64,000 nt of DNA, from NCBI GenBank assembly GCA_015056205.1, contig SVGS01000005.1, positions 62,001 to 126,000 on the forward strand, in the 5' to 3' direction. A model generated the notes under the pieces. It did no database searches. It was not told the origin of the DNA and saw only the letters and a list, made by a program, of their open reading frames with translations. The position numbers and the translations under genes were made by a program. Within the stretch, counting starts at the first letter, position 1; every line of letters starts with the position of its first letter. The DNA is from Clostridiales bacterium (lineage in GTDB: Bacteria > Bacillota > Clostridia > Christensenellales > Aristaeellaceae). Positions 1-8,405 of this stretch are shown piece after piece.

Positions 1-665
1 GTGAACATTTCCGGGGTATTTTCATAGCCCAGAATAAAGGCTTCCCGCCCGTCCGGCATCGTCAGAATGATTCCGCGCAGCTTCAGCCTGTCATAGGTTT
101 CCAGCTCCGCATCCAGAACCGCCTGGTCCGAGGGCATGGTTTCCTGGGCATCCAGGTAGTGATCCGACACTGCCCGCAGACGTTCCATGCGATCTTCCGT
201 GATTGGGGTGACCCGGTATCCCGCGAAGTTCCGGGAGAAGGTGCGGCATTTTCTCTGAAAGTTTTCGGACACGGGAAACCCGGGCCTCCCTTCCAGCGTG
301 GCAGAGGAAATGATATATTCGCTCAGATCCGCCCGGAAAAACATCTTCCAGCCTTTCTCCGTCATCCGGCGCGCGTCCGGTTCCGTCACATACAGGAGCC
401 GCGTGCGCTTTCCCTCCGCCCGGATTTCTTCCAGGAAGGCGCCGCATTTTTCCGGATTCCCGACCGGGGCATAGTAGCCCCTGTCATGCCGGCTGTGGAC
501 GACAAAGAAATCCTCCTCGCCCGCGACCGTCAGTCCGTAGGTCTCCGCCCATGTGACCAGAGACACGGGAGACAGGGCCGTAAAGGGATGCACCGCCGCG
601 TCCCTGCAGCGATCCAGCCAGGGCAGATCCTCCGGGGTGAGAGGGCGAAAAGTCCGGTGATGCAA
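1..665 (-). CDS. DUF2156 (GNAT-fold) protein, C-terminus cut by window edge
   Basis: An uninterrupted reverse-strand frame of about 221 codons runs off the left edge, so the C-terminus is missing. The N-terminal half (LTPEDLPWLDRC, then a hydrophobic stretch and LTVAGEEDFFVV) resembles the DUF2156 family, whose fold is related to phosphatidylglycerol lysyltransferase C-terminal domains. I chose a TTG start at 663-665 because AAAGGAAGGG lies seven bases upstream; no ATG is placed as well. It follows the GNAT gene by about 50 bases on the same strand and is probably cotranscribed. The substrate is unknown; the family assignment is by resemblance. Confidence 0.6.
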   Translation of the reverse strand, partial: MHHRTFRPLTPEDLPWLDRCRDAAVHPFTALSPVSLVTWAETYGLTVAGEEDFFVVHSRHDRGYYAPVGNPEKCGAFLEEIRAEGKRTRLLYVTEPDARRMTEKGWKMFFRADLSEYIISSATLEGRPGFPVSENFQRKCRTFSRNFAGYRVTPITEDRMERLRAVSDHYLDAQETMPSDQAVLDAELETYDRLKLRGIILTMPDGREAFILGYENTPEMF

Positions 666-716
666 GGGAGATCCCTTCCTTTCTTTCGCGGTTGGACCGC
701 GATGCCTGTTTTTCGC

Positions 717-1571
717 TCATTCCATGCCAAAGGGATACCAGAAATCCGCCGGCCGGGAGACGGCTTCCGCCGCCTCAACCATCCAGGCGTAAGAACGCGA
801 TTCCCCGGGGCCGGGGAAAAACAGCGGCGTCCGGACCTCGTACTGCCCGGCCGGACAGGCCGCGGCAATGCCCGCCAGCGCTTCCCCGGGATCGGCCGAA
901 GGGCAGAGCAGCTCATTCACAAGGACGCGGCCCTCCAGCGGGGTCGCGGCCGCCAGGGCGCCGGGAGCGGACAGAAAGGCCGTTCCGTACGCCGTCATCA
1001 GCCGATAGTACGCGTCCGGATAAACCGCGTGCGGATACGGCTCCAGCCAGGCCTCCCGGCGCCGGGCGTATTCCTGCCACGGAAGCCGTTCCGCCGGGGG
1101 AAAGCCGGCCTTTCCGGCGCCCGTGATCCGCGCGGAGCGCATGCCGCCCAAGGGAGAAAAGAGAAAACCGGAACGGTTATAGGCCCGCATCAGCCCGTCC
1201 GAAGCCGGAACGATACACGCGCACGGCGCCTGCCTGCAGGCTTCCGCGAAAAGCGCCGTATAAACCCGCTTCATGATTCCCTGTCCGCGCCAGGCCGGCA
1301 GGCAGGCAAAAGCATACAGATACACCGACGGAATCCGGCGGGACCGAAACGCCAGCACAGGACCGGGAAGGCAGTAAGCCGCAGCCACCGGACGCCCCTG
1401 CGGTCTTTTTTCCTCCGGCACGGCGGCCAGCATGCACGCTTCCGGCGCCGAGAGAAAAATGTCATGAAAAGCTTTCACCATTTCCGGCGTATCCCCGAAG
1501 GATACGGAAATGATTTCCCGCAGATCCGGGACATCCTGCGGCTGCCAGAAGCGAACACTGATATCCCTCAA
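717..1571 (-). CDS. GNAT family N-acetyltransferase
   Basis: This is a protein of about 284 residues with an acetyl-CoA-binding GNAT core in the N-terminal half; motif A is seen as LPAWRGQGIMKRVY. The C-terminal half (after about residue 150) is not recognised and may bind substrate, as in two-domain GNAT proteins. I prefer a TTG start at 1569-1571, giving residues RDISVRFW, because AGGAGG lies 11 bases upstream. An ATG at 1608-1610 with a weaker AGGAAA is the alternative. The DUF2156 gene follows in the same direction. The acetylated substrate cannot be told from sequence. Confidence 0.75.
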   Translation of the reverse strand: MRDISVRFWQPQDVPDLREIISVSFGDTPEMVKAFHDIFLSAPEACMLAAVPEEKRPQGRPVAAAYCLPGPVLAFRSRRIPSVYLYAFACLPAWRGQGIMKRVYTALFAEACRQAPCACIVPASDGLMRAYNRSGFLFSPLGGMRSARITGAGKAGFPPAERLPWQEYARRREAWLEPYPHAVYPDAYYRLMTAYGTAFLSAPGALAAATPLEGRVLVNELLCPSADPGEALAGIAAACPAGQYEVRTPLFFPGPGESRSYAWMVEAAEAVSRPADFWYPFGME

Positions 1572-1710
1572 GCCATCCGACTCCTCCTGTTTTCGCTCAT
1601 TATATTCCATTTTTCCTGAAAACGCAAAACATTCATGCACGGAAGCGCTGCGGCTGCGGGCGCACCCTTCCATCCGGAATTATAACCCCGGAAGGCCGTG
1701 AAATCAATGC

Positions 1711-1737
1711 AAGAAAAGCCGGGCTTTCCGGCCCGGC
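1711..1737 (-). terminator. Rho-independent terminator after the RpiB-like gene
   Basis: Read on the reverse strand there is a perfect 7-base stem, GCCGGGC with GCCCGGC, a six-base loop, and then TTTTCTT. It lies about 75 bases beyond the stop of the isomerase-like gene. Confidence 0.75.
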
Positions 1738-1810
1738 CGATCGGTATCCCGCAGGACAGTGAAGCTTTCCTCCTCAGGAGCCGCAGCGCCGGAGCGCTGT
1801 TCCCGGCTGA

Positions 1811-2443
1811 TTACAGCTGCTTCAGGAAAGCCGCAACCGCCTCATCTTTGCAGTTGGGGTAGAAAAGCTCCCCGAACCGTTTCCCGGCAATCGTTGCCCG
1901 GACGAAATCCGGATCCAGATCCTTCAGAATATCCGTCAGGGGCCGGTAGGTGACCGCCTTGACCCCGTCCAGAATCTTCTTGTTCCGCTGCTCCGGAACC
2001 ACCCGCTCCGCAGGGTAGCCGTTTCCATGGCCGAAGCCGAACAGCTGACGGAAAATCATTTCCAGCTTCAGCTCCGCGCCCCATCCGAAATCCTTGGCGA
2101 AGGGCAGGGCGACGCAGTTTCCGTCGTTGATCTGGGCAAACATATAACCGTCCGAAGGATCCGTCAGATGGCCGCAAATCACGCCGGGAAAACTGTTGCA
2201 CGCCAGCATGGCCCCCTCGCCCGTGCCGCAGCCCGTCACCACGTAATCCGCCGCTCCCGTGCTCAGCAGAACGGAAGCCAGCAGACCGCACTGGACATAG
2301 GTCAGCTGGGCCTCATCCTCCGCGGTATACATCCCGTAATTGTCCACCGTGTGGCCCATGGGCTCCACGACTTTTTTCAGCACGGTTTCAATCAGGCTGT
2401 TCTTCGCGGCCTGGCTGTTTTCATTGATCAACGCAATACGCAT
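1811..2443 (-). CDS. RpiB/LacA/LacB-family sugar-phosphate isomerase
   Basis: This is a 210-residue cytoplasmic protein. It opens with RIALINENSQAAKN and contains GAADYVVTGCGTGEGAML, the glycine-rich phosphate-binding loop with the catalytic cysteine of the RpiB/LacAB fold. Family members interconvert aldose and ketose phosphates (ribose 5-phosphate or galactose 6-phosphate); which one is used here is unknown. The family core is about 150 residues, so there is an extra C-terminal region of about 60 residues, a known variant in Clostridia. The start is the ATG at 2441-2443, with AAGGGA eight or nine bases upstream; an in-frame ATG three codons earlier has no better site. The gene is monocistronic, with its own terminator at 1711-1737. 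Confidence 0.85.
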   Translation of the reverse strand: MRIALINENSQAAKNSLIETVLKKVVEPMGHTVDNYGMYTAEDEAQLTYVQCGLLASVLLSTGAADYVVTGCGTGEGAMLACNSFPGVICGHLTDPSDGYMFAQINDGNCVALPFAKDFGWGAELKLEMIFRQLFGFGHGNGYPAERVVPEQRNKKILDGVKAVTYRPLTDILKDLDPDFVRATIAGKRFGELFYPNCKDEAVAAFLKQL

Positions 2444-2603
2444 CAAAATCATCCCTTTCACAGAACATTCGTTTGTTCCTTAACCATATCACTTATTCCG
2501 CCAAAACACAACAAGCGTTTTGACAGGCGGCTGTTTTCCCCCCTGCCGGAGCAAACGCCGGAACAAATTCCTGAATGAAGTATACCATTCGGGACGGGCA
2601 GTG

Positions 2604-2612
2604 TGATATAAT
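2604..2612 (+). promoter_or_regulatory. Extended -10 promoter for the acyl-CoA ligase gene
   Basis: TGATATAAT at 2604-2612 is an extended -10 element (TG, one base, TATAAT). There is no good -35 box 17 bases upstream, as is common for extended -10 promoters. It lies about 105 bases before the ligase start, in the region shared with the divergent isomerase gene. Confidence 0.5.
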
Positions 2613-2716
2613 GAAGCCTATAGGAGCCGCGGATCATCGGTGAAGCGAAGGAAACCGGAGGAAAAAGCTGCGGCCCCCGCGGGAAACAGCCACCCGAAAG
2701 GAGCACGATCACTCAC

Positions 2717-4699
2717 ATGAAAAGTTCTTTATTCTCAGAGCACATCTGCCGGGAGCATCCGGGCCGGCCGGCCATTGTCGGAAGCGGCGGCAGCTGCACA
2801 TACGAGGAGCTGCAGAAGCGGATTCTCGGCCTGGCAAACAGGCTCCGGGAAATGGGCGTAACGAAGGGCAGCCGGGCGGCCCTGTGGGGCTACAACTCCG
2901 CCGACTGGCTGACCGCCTTTTTCGCCATCGTGCGGGCGGGCGGAACCGCCGTGCTGGTCAACTACAGCATGGGGAGCGCCGACGCGGCGGAGCTGCTGCG
3001 CATGACGGAAACGCAGTTCCTGCTCTGCGGCGAAAACGGGGAGACCAAAAAGAATCCGGAGGCCATGCGGACGCTCGCGGGCCTGGCCGGGATTCCGGAG
3101 GAACGGTGCCTGGATCTGCGCCCCTCCTGCCCGGAGCTGCAGGCCGCGTATGCCGGCGGCGGGGAGGAGGCGGTTGACGCTTCCGGGGAGAACGACACCG
3201 CGTTCATCATTTTCACCTCCGGCACCACCTCCCGGCCGAAGGCCGTGCAGATCTCCCAGCGGGCACTGACCTTTGACGCCGACGCCTTCAACAACAACAT
3301 CAGCGGATACGCGGGCCGCAGCGTGTGCGTCGCCGTGCCGCTTTTCCACATTCTGGGCCTTCTGATGAGCTACGCGTATCTCTGCCGCGGGGAAACGGTG
3401 TGCCTGCCCGCCAACTACAAGCCGGAAACCCTGATCCGGGAAATTGACGCCAACCGCATCTCCGACATGGCGGCCGTCGGCGCGGTTTATCTGGGCCTGG
3501 CCGACGCGCCGGACTTCGAGAAAAACGCGGCGCCCCATCTGCACCTGTGCATGATCGCGGGGGGCATGTCCACCCCGGTGCAGATGATGCGGCTGGAGCT
3601 GCAGTACACCAACGCCACCTTCATCAACATGTACGGGCAGAGCGAGGCCGCTCCGCTGACCATGGTGCGCCCCTCCGACCTGGTCGAGAAACGGGCGCAG
3701 ACGGTGGGAAAGGCCATCGAGGGCGTCGAAATCCGCATTTCCGACGGCAAGGGCGGCTTCCTGCCCCAGGGCGAAATCGGGGAGGTCATCGCCCGGGGCG
3801 GCAACCTGATGAACGGGTACCAGGGACTGCCCCGGGAAAAGCAGCCCATCGACGAGGACGGGTGGCTGCACACCGGGGATCTGGGTGCCTTCGACGCGGA
3901 GGGGTATCTGTACCTGGCCGGGCGCATCAAGGACGTGATTATCCGGGGCGGCGAGAACATCTCCCCCTCCGAGGTCGAGAACGCGCTGAACCAGCTCGAA
4001 AACATCCGGGAAGCCAAGGTCATGGGCGCCCCCCACCCCATTTACGGGGAGAGCGTGGAAGCTTGCGTCACCATGACGGACGGGGGCAAAAGCTTCGACC
4101 CGGAGGCGCTGAAGGCGGCGCTGCGCACCAAAATCGCCCGCTTCAAGGTGCCCTCCCACATTTTTCTGTACGACCGCTTTCCCCTGAACGTCAACGGCAA
4201 GCTGGACCAGCGCGCCCTGCACGCCGACCTGCTCAACCGGCTGCTGCGCCTGTCGGTGGACGAGGAGCTGGCCGGCGGCGTGACGGTGTTCGACGTGGTC
4301 GTGAGGAACAGCAGCTACGCCATCGTGCCGGTGACCAGCCTGACCTGTACCCTGGCCGAGGCCGTGGGCTTCAGCCGGCGGCGGATCATGTCGATCAGCC
4401 TGGCCGTGGAGGAGATGCTGACCGAGCGCATTACGGACGCGTATTCCGCCGCCGGGGACATCCGGGTGCGGCTCACGCTGATGCCTGAATGGCTGCGGAT
4501 CTCCTTCAGCGACGACGGCGCGGAGTACTTTATCGACAAGCGGAGGGACACCTCCATGAGCGCGAAAATCATCCTGAAGGCCGTGGACGATTTCCATACG
4601 GACTATCCGGGCGGGAAGCCCCTGTACTGCATGGACTTTGTATACGAAAGCGAATTCAGCATTCAGGACTTCCTGGTGAAAAACAAGAAGCAGGAATAA
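2717..4699 (+). CDS. AMP-binding acyl-CoA ligase with C-terminal anti-sigma-like domain
   Basis: Residues 1 to about 505 are a class I adenylate-forming enzyme. Seen are the P-loop FTSGTTSRPKA (about 167-177), the hinge motif around YLAGRIKDVIIRGGENIS (about 395-412), and the A10 lysine in NVNGKLDQ near residue 495. Such enzymes activate a carboxylic acid with ATP and usually transfer it to CoA or a carrier. About 150 residues follow that do not belong to this family. They include LAVEEMLTERITDAY and ISFSDDGAEY, which resemble the N and G1 boxes of RsbW/HATPase domains but lack the usual N-box asparagine and the DxGxG glycines. AGGAG stands 13-14 bases before the ATG, an unusually long spacing. 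The substrate is unknown. Confidence 0.8.
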   Translation: MKSSLFSEHICREHPGRPAIVGSGGSCTYEELQKRILGLANRLREMGVTKGSRAALWGYNSADWLTAFFAIVRAGGTAVLVNYSMGSADAAELLRMTETQFLLCGENGETKKNPEAMRTLAGLAGIPEERCLDLRPSCPELQAAYAGGGEEAVDASGENDTAFIIFTSGTTSRPKAVQISQRALTFDADAFNNNISGYAGRSVCVAVPLFHILGLLMSYAYLCRGETVCLPANYKPETLIREIDANRISDMAAVGAVYLGLADAPDFEKNAAPHLHLCMIAGGMSTPVQMMRLELQYTNATFINMYGQSEAAPLTMVRPSDLVEKRAQTVGKAIEGVEIRISDGKGGFLPQGEIGEVIARGGNLMNGYQGLPREKQPIDEDGWLHTGDLGAFDAEGYLYLAGRIKDVIIRGGENISPSEVENALNQLENIREAKVMGAPHPIYGESVEACVTMTDGGKSFDPEALKAALRTKIARFKVPSHIFLYDRFPLNVNGKLDQRALHADLLNRLLRLSVDEELAGGVTVFDVVVRNSSYAIVPVTSLTCTLAEAVGFSRRRIMSISLAVEEMLTERITDAYSAAGDIRVRLTLMPEWLRISFSDDGAEYFIDKRRDTSMSAKIILKAVDDFHTDYPGGKPLYCMDFVYESEFSIQDFLVKNKKQE

Positions 4700-4764
4700 G
4701 CGGGGCCGGTGGCCGGCCATGAAAAACAGACGAAAACCGGGGAGGAGGGCGGGAACCTGACGGG

Positions 4765-5406
4765 ATGAAAATCACGGCCTACGAAACGATGGACGACTGC
4801 GTAAAGGCACTGCAGGCTGGCGAGGCGGACGCCCTGCTGCACAACTCCTACAGCTGGAGCTGCATGCTGCAGAAGCCCTCCTACGGCGATCTGGTCGTAC
4901 AGCCTTCGACCGTGTTTTCCATGGATTTCCGCGCGGGCACGGCGGACACGCCCGAGGGACGGGCCCGGATCGGGCGCCTGAACCGGGGCATCGCCGCGCT
5001 CGACGACACCCGCCGCCAGACCGTGATTCTGGACTACACCTCCCGGAAGCTGTATCAGCGGGACTTCGGCGACTATGTTCATCAGTGCGGCGCGATTGCC
5101 GCCCTGATTGTGCTCCTGATCGCCCTGATCGTTCTGGCCGCGGTGCAGAAGGTCCGCTCCGTACACCGGGAGCACGAGGAAAAAATCCGGCAGCTGGGAA
5201 ACTTCGTGTTTTACAATCCCGAGCAGTGGCAGCAGGGAAAACGGATCGCGGAGATCATCGCCGAGGGCGTCGAAACGAAGGAGCAGGCCGAATTCCTCCG
5301 GGACACGGGGTGCGCCGAGATGCAGGGCTACTATTTCTACAAGCCCCTGCCGGCGGAGGAGTTCGAGAAAACCCTGCTGCGCCCGGGATTCGGCCCGGAA
5401 TCCTGA
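4765..5406 (+). pseudogene. Remnant of a solute-binding/EAL-domain sensor gene
   Basis: This open frame of 213 residues stitches together pieces of a much larger sensor. Residues 1 to about 100 match the C-terminal part of a periplasmic solute-binding (SBP_bac_3) domain. One membrane segment follows (about 111-130, IAALIVLLIALIVLAAV), then a short linker. From about residue 168 comes only the extreme end of an EAL phosphodiesterase domain (IAEGVETKEQAEFL, MQGYYFYKPLP). The GGDEF domain and the catalytic EAL, DD and K motifs that should lie between are absent, and no signal peptide precedes the binding domain. An in-frame internal deletion plus loss of the 5' end explains this. It follows the ligase gene by 65 bases. 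Confidence 0.7.
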
Positions 5407-5414
5407 CCGCACAC

Positions 5415-5461
5415 CCAAAAAGGACGGGGGACCGTGCAGCACGCACGATCCCCCGCTTTAT
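5415..5461. terminator. Bidirectional terminator between convergent genes
   Basis: A 13-base stem with one mismatch (5425-5437 with 5443-5455) has CTTTATT on the forward side and TCCTTTTT on the reverse side. It serves the sensor remnant on one strand and the small gene at 5484 on the other. Confidence 0.75.
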
Positions 5462-5483
5462 TCGGGGATGCATCTTCCGGGAT

Positions 5484-5732
5484 TCATCCGGCGTCCGCCT
5501 GTTCCGGTTCAGCCGGGTCGGCGGGTTCAGCGGGTTCCGGAACCTGCTCCGGGAGGAGGTTCGTCACTTCCAGCCATTCATCCTGCAGCAGGAGCCATTC
5601 CCGGTCCGTATCGTAATCATACATGGAGACGGTATAGACCCCCGCCGGCAGGGCGGCCACCGCCAGGCCCGTCAGGCCGGGAAGCAGCAGGACCTTTTCA
5701 GCGGACGGCTGACGCCGTTTTTTTCCTGTCAT
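5484..5732 (-). CDS. Small hypothetical protein, coupled to the response regulator
   Basis: This is an 82-residue frame whose ATG overlaps the stop of the response regulator gene (ATGA at 5729-5732), an arrangement typical of translational coupling. The protein has a Leu/Ala-rich middle (LLLPGLTGLAVAALPAGVY) and a low-complexity acidic tail rich in Pro, Glu and Ala. No domain is recognised. The overlap and the terminator just behind it support it being real, but it could also be a truncated remnant. Confidence 0.5.
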   Translation of the reverse strand: MTGKKRRQPSAEKVLLLPGLTGLAVAALPAGVYTVSMYDYDTDREWLLLQDEWLEVTNLLPEQVPEPAEPADPAEPEQADAG

Positions 5733-6469
5733 TCCCCGGACTGACGGAACTGGGAGGGGCTGACGCCCACCGTGTTCCGGAAGGTTTTGCTGAAATGGAA
5801 CGGATCCGGATAGCCGACCCTTTCCGCGATTTCCCCGACCGAAAGATTCGAATCCCGCAAAAGCTTCCGGGCCTGTTCCATCCGGTAGGCGGTGAGGTAG
5901 CGGCTGGGGCTGACGCCTGCGTAGGCATGGAAGAGCCGGCTCAGGTACGGCGCCGAAACCGCCTGGGATTCCGCCAGGGCGCCGAAATCAATCTGCCGGC
6001 TGTAGTTTTCCCGCAGATAGGCCATCACATTCCGCACAATCTGCTCCGCGCCGGCCTCCCGGTTCGAGACCACCGTCTTTTCCCTGGCCTGCAGCTGGGC
6101 TTCCAGCCGGGAAAGGAGGGCGGCGAGCTCCTCCCGGTTCACCGGCTTCAGCAGATAATCCGCCGCGTGATTCCGGATCGCCGCCCGGGTATACTCAAAA
6201 TCGCTGTAGCCGCTGACGATCACGCAGAAGATGGAGGGGTTCAGCTCCCGAAGCCGGGAAATCAGCCCGATGCCGTCCATTTCCGGCATTTTGATATCGC
6301 TGAACACCACATCCGGCATCCATTCCCGGGCCAGCTCCAGCGCCTCCAGGCCGGTGCCCGCCTGCGCGACCACCCGGAAGTTTCGGCCGGATTCCTCAAT
6401 GCGCCGGGAAAGGCTGCGGGCGATCAGCTTTTCATCGTCCGCCACGATCACCTTAAACACTCTGCTCAT
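5729..6469 (-). CDS. AraC-type response regulator (YesN-like)
   Basis: This is a 246-residue regulator. Residues 1 to about 120 form a receiver domain with acidic pocket DD at 11-12, phospho-acceptor D58 in VVFSDIKMPEMDG, and K108 in LLKPVN. Residues 145-246 form two AraC helix-turn-helix units (ESQAVSAPYLSRLFHAY, and GYPDPFHFSKTFRNTVGVSP). It overlaps the upstream sensor kinase gene by 17 bases, so the two form one two-component system. By position it most likely controls the divergent ABC sugar-uptake operon beginning at 8406; that target is inferred. Confidence 0.93.
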   Translation of the reverse strand: MSRVFKVIVADDEKLIARSLSRRIEESGRNFRVVAQAGTGLEALELAREWMPDVVFSDIKMPEMDGIGLISRLRELNPSIFCVIVSGYSDFEYTRAAIRNHAADYLLKPVNREELAALLSRLEAQLQAREKTVVSNREAGAEQIVRNVMAYLRENYSRQIDFGALAESQAVSAPYLSRLFHAYAGVSPSRYLTAYRMEQARKLLRDSNLSVGEIAERVGYPDPFHFSKTFRNTVGVSPSQFRQSGE

Positions 6470-8201
6470 GAATTTTCGCTCCGATCGTCACACAGGCTCC
6501 GCCGTCCGGGGGATTTTCCAGCCGGAAGAGGAAATCGTCATACAGGAGGCGGAAGCGGATAAACACATGCAGGATTCCCATGCCGTTGATTTTCAGGGAG
6601 GGCAGGGTTCCCGTCCGCCGGATTTCCCGCATCTGCTCCTCCAGCGCCGCCAGGGTCTCCTTTTCAAAGCCCGGGCCGTGATCCCGGATGGACAGCTCAT
6701 ACGCGTCCTGCCGCAGGACGCCCCGGATTTCCACCCGCCAGGGCGGACGCAGGGTGGTGGAAAACTTGATCGCGTTTTCCACCAGCAGCTGGACGCACAG
6801 CTTCGGCACCGGCACGCTTTCCATTTCCTCCGGGATGTCCGCCGACCAGGTCAGGTCCCCCTGGCAGCGGATTTCCATACAGCGCAGGTATTCCCGGGTA
6901 TGCCGGATTTCCGCCGCCAGCGGAACCTTCTGGGCCGAATCGGAGGAGATATAGCGCAGGATGCCCGCCATCGCCTGGCACATTTCGCCGATTTCCGCGT
7001 TCATGCCCTCCTCCGCCATCGCCTGCAGCGCCTGCAGGCTGTTATACAGAAAATGCGGATTCATCTGCGCCTGCAGCGCGAGCATCCGGGACTGCATTTC
7101 CTGATTCTGCAGCTCCAGCAGCCGGGCCACATGCCGGGAGAGCGTGCCCTGCATCCTGTCGAAGGTTTCGTGGAGCGTCTGCATTTCCAGAAGATCCGTT
7201 TTCAGCTCCTTCAGCGGCGCCGGATGCTCGATATCGATCTGCGTCATCTGGCCGCACATTTCCGCGATCGGGGCGGTAATACGCCGGGAGGCCAGATTGG
7301 AAATCACGATCACCAGGATCAGAATGCCCAGGGTGACGCCGATCATCATCAGGATCTGCTCCAGACCCGGCCGCAGCAGGTTTTCCGCCCGCACCCGGGT
7401 GACCAGCAGGAACGCGTCCGACACGGGGGCGCAGCGCAGCAGGCCGCCGCCGGAATCCGTCCACTCCTCCGGGAAGCCCATTCGCCGGGCTTCCTCAAAA
7501 AGCCCGTTTTCCGGATCATCCGCCGGCCAGATCAGCCTCCCCTCCCGGTCCAGGAAGGCCGTCTGCTCCCCGTACTCCGGGCCGAAGGCGGAGAGCACCT
7601 GGGCGAAGCGGCTGACCCGCTGGCAGATTTCGATATAGCCGCAGAAGGTGCCGAAGTTATCGTAATTCGTCATCGCCAGGGTCAGGAACTTCCGGCCGTA
7701 AGGATCCGTGGAAAACTTTGCCAGGCTTTCGTCCACGCCGGTAAAGCGGAGCGTCTGCGTACGCTCCGGATCCGCCAGGTCGGCGTACCAGGGCTGATCC
7801 TCCGGCCCGCCCGAGGAAACCCCGTTCACCAGCCCGGAGGAAATCCGCATGCCGTCCTTCGTGTAGATATTAATCTGGTCCGTCGGCCGGTTCGGGAGGA
7901 CGATCAGGGAGAGCAGGGCGGACAGCTTTTCCGCTTCGCCGGAGGTATTCGGCATCAGCAGCCGGTCCTGCATGCGGGTGGAATAGGAAATATTCATCGC
8001 CATCGTGCGCATCCGGTCGATTTCCCGGTTCAGGCTCAGCACCGTAGCCCGGCTTTCCTGCTCCAGCCGGGTCAGCGTGCGGCTGCGGATTTCGGAGAGC
8101 TGCAGCACCGTCAGGACCGCCGCCAGCGCGAAAAAGGACAGCACCAGAATGACGGTATAGGTTCCGAACAGCACCCGGCGGACCGTTTTTCTCTTTTTCA
8201 T
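6453..8201 (-). CDS. Membrane sensor histidine kinase (YesM-like)
   Basis: This is a 582-residue kinase. It has a first membrane segment (residues about 11-33, YTVILVLSFFALAAVLTVL), an extracellular sensing region to about 285, a second membrane segment (MMIGVTLGILILVIVIS), and a HAMP-like linker. A His_kinase domain with NPHFLYNSLQAL follows (phosphorylated His near residue 383), then a HATPase domain with VENAIKFS (N box) and DHGPGF (G1 box). I start at the ATG at 8199-8201 (MKKRKTVRR) because GGGAGA precedes it and basic residues then lead into the membrane segment; upstream in-frame codons would add an unlikely leader. The partner is the regulator at 5729-6469. Confidence 0.92.
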   Translation of the reverse strand: MKKRKTVRRVLFGTYTVILVLSFFALAAVLTVLQLSEIRSRTLTRLEQESRATVLSLNREIDRMRTMAMNISYSTRMQDRLLMPNTSGEAEKLSALLSLIVLPNRPTDQINIYTKDGMRISSGLVNGVSSGGPEDQPWYADLADPERTQTLRFTGVDESLAKFSTDPYGRKFLTLAMTNYDNFGTFCGYIEICQRVSRFAQVLSAFGPEYGEQTAFLDREGRLIWPADDPENGLFEEARRMGFPEEWTDSGGGLLRCAPVSDAFLLVTRVRAENLLRPGLEQILMMIGVTLGILILVIVISNLASRRITAPIAEMCGQMTQIDIEHPAPLKELKTDLLEMQTLHETFDRMQGTLSRHVARLLELQNQEMQSRMLALQAQMNPHFLYNSLQALQAMAEEGMNAEIGEMCQAMAGILRYISSDSAQKVPLAAEIRHTREYLRCMEIRCQGDLTWSADIPEEMESVPVPKLCVQLLVENAIKFSTTLRPPWRVEIRGVLRQDAYELSIRDHGPGFEKETLAALEEQMREIRRTGTLPSLKINGMGILHVFIRFRLLYDDFLFRLENPPDGGACVTIGAKIHEQSV

Positions 8202-8405
8202 GCCGCATCTCCCGTCCTCTTTATCCTTTCCGGTCCCCGGATCCGGTTTCCGCCCGGCCATGTAAAAAAAATACATAAAAGCGGACAAAAAATACCATTC
8301 TTTTTTCCCCCGGCTTTTTCTATAGTAAGATCAAGCCGATTCTCCACCGAGATTCTAAAGGGCGGAGAACAAAAAGTCAATGGGACGCAAAAGGAGGAAG
8401 AAGAA

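Noticed and set aside
159..1619. A long forward-strand open frame of 486 codons
   Set aside because: Composition (Arg/Pro-rich, no motifs) is that of an antisense shadow; the reverse-strand DUF2156 and GNAT proteins are recognisable.
2735..4720. A 661-codon open frame antisense to the acyl-CoA ligase
   Set aside because: It is rich in His, Val, Gln and Gly in the way expected of a mirrored GC-rich gene, has no domain, and the other strand shows clear ligase motifs.
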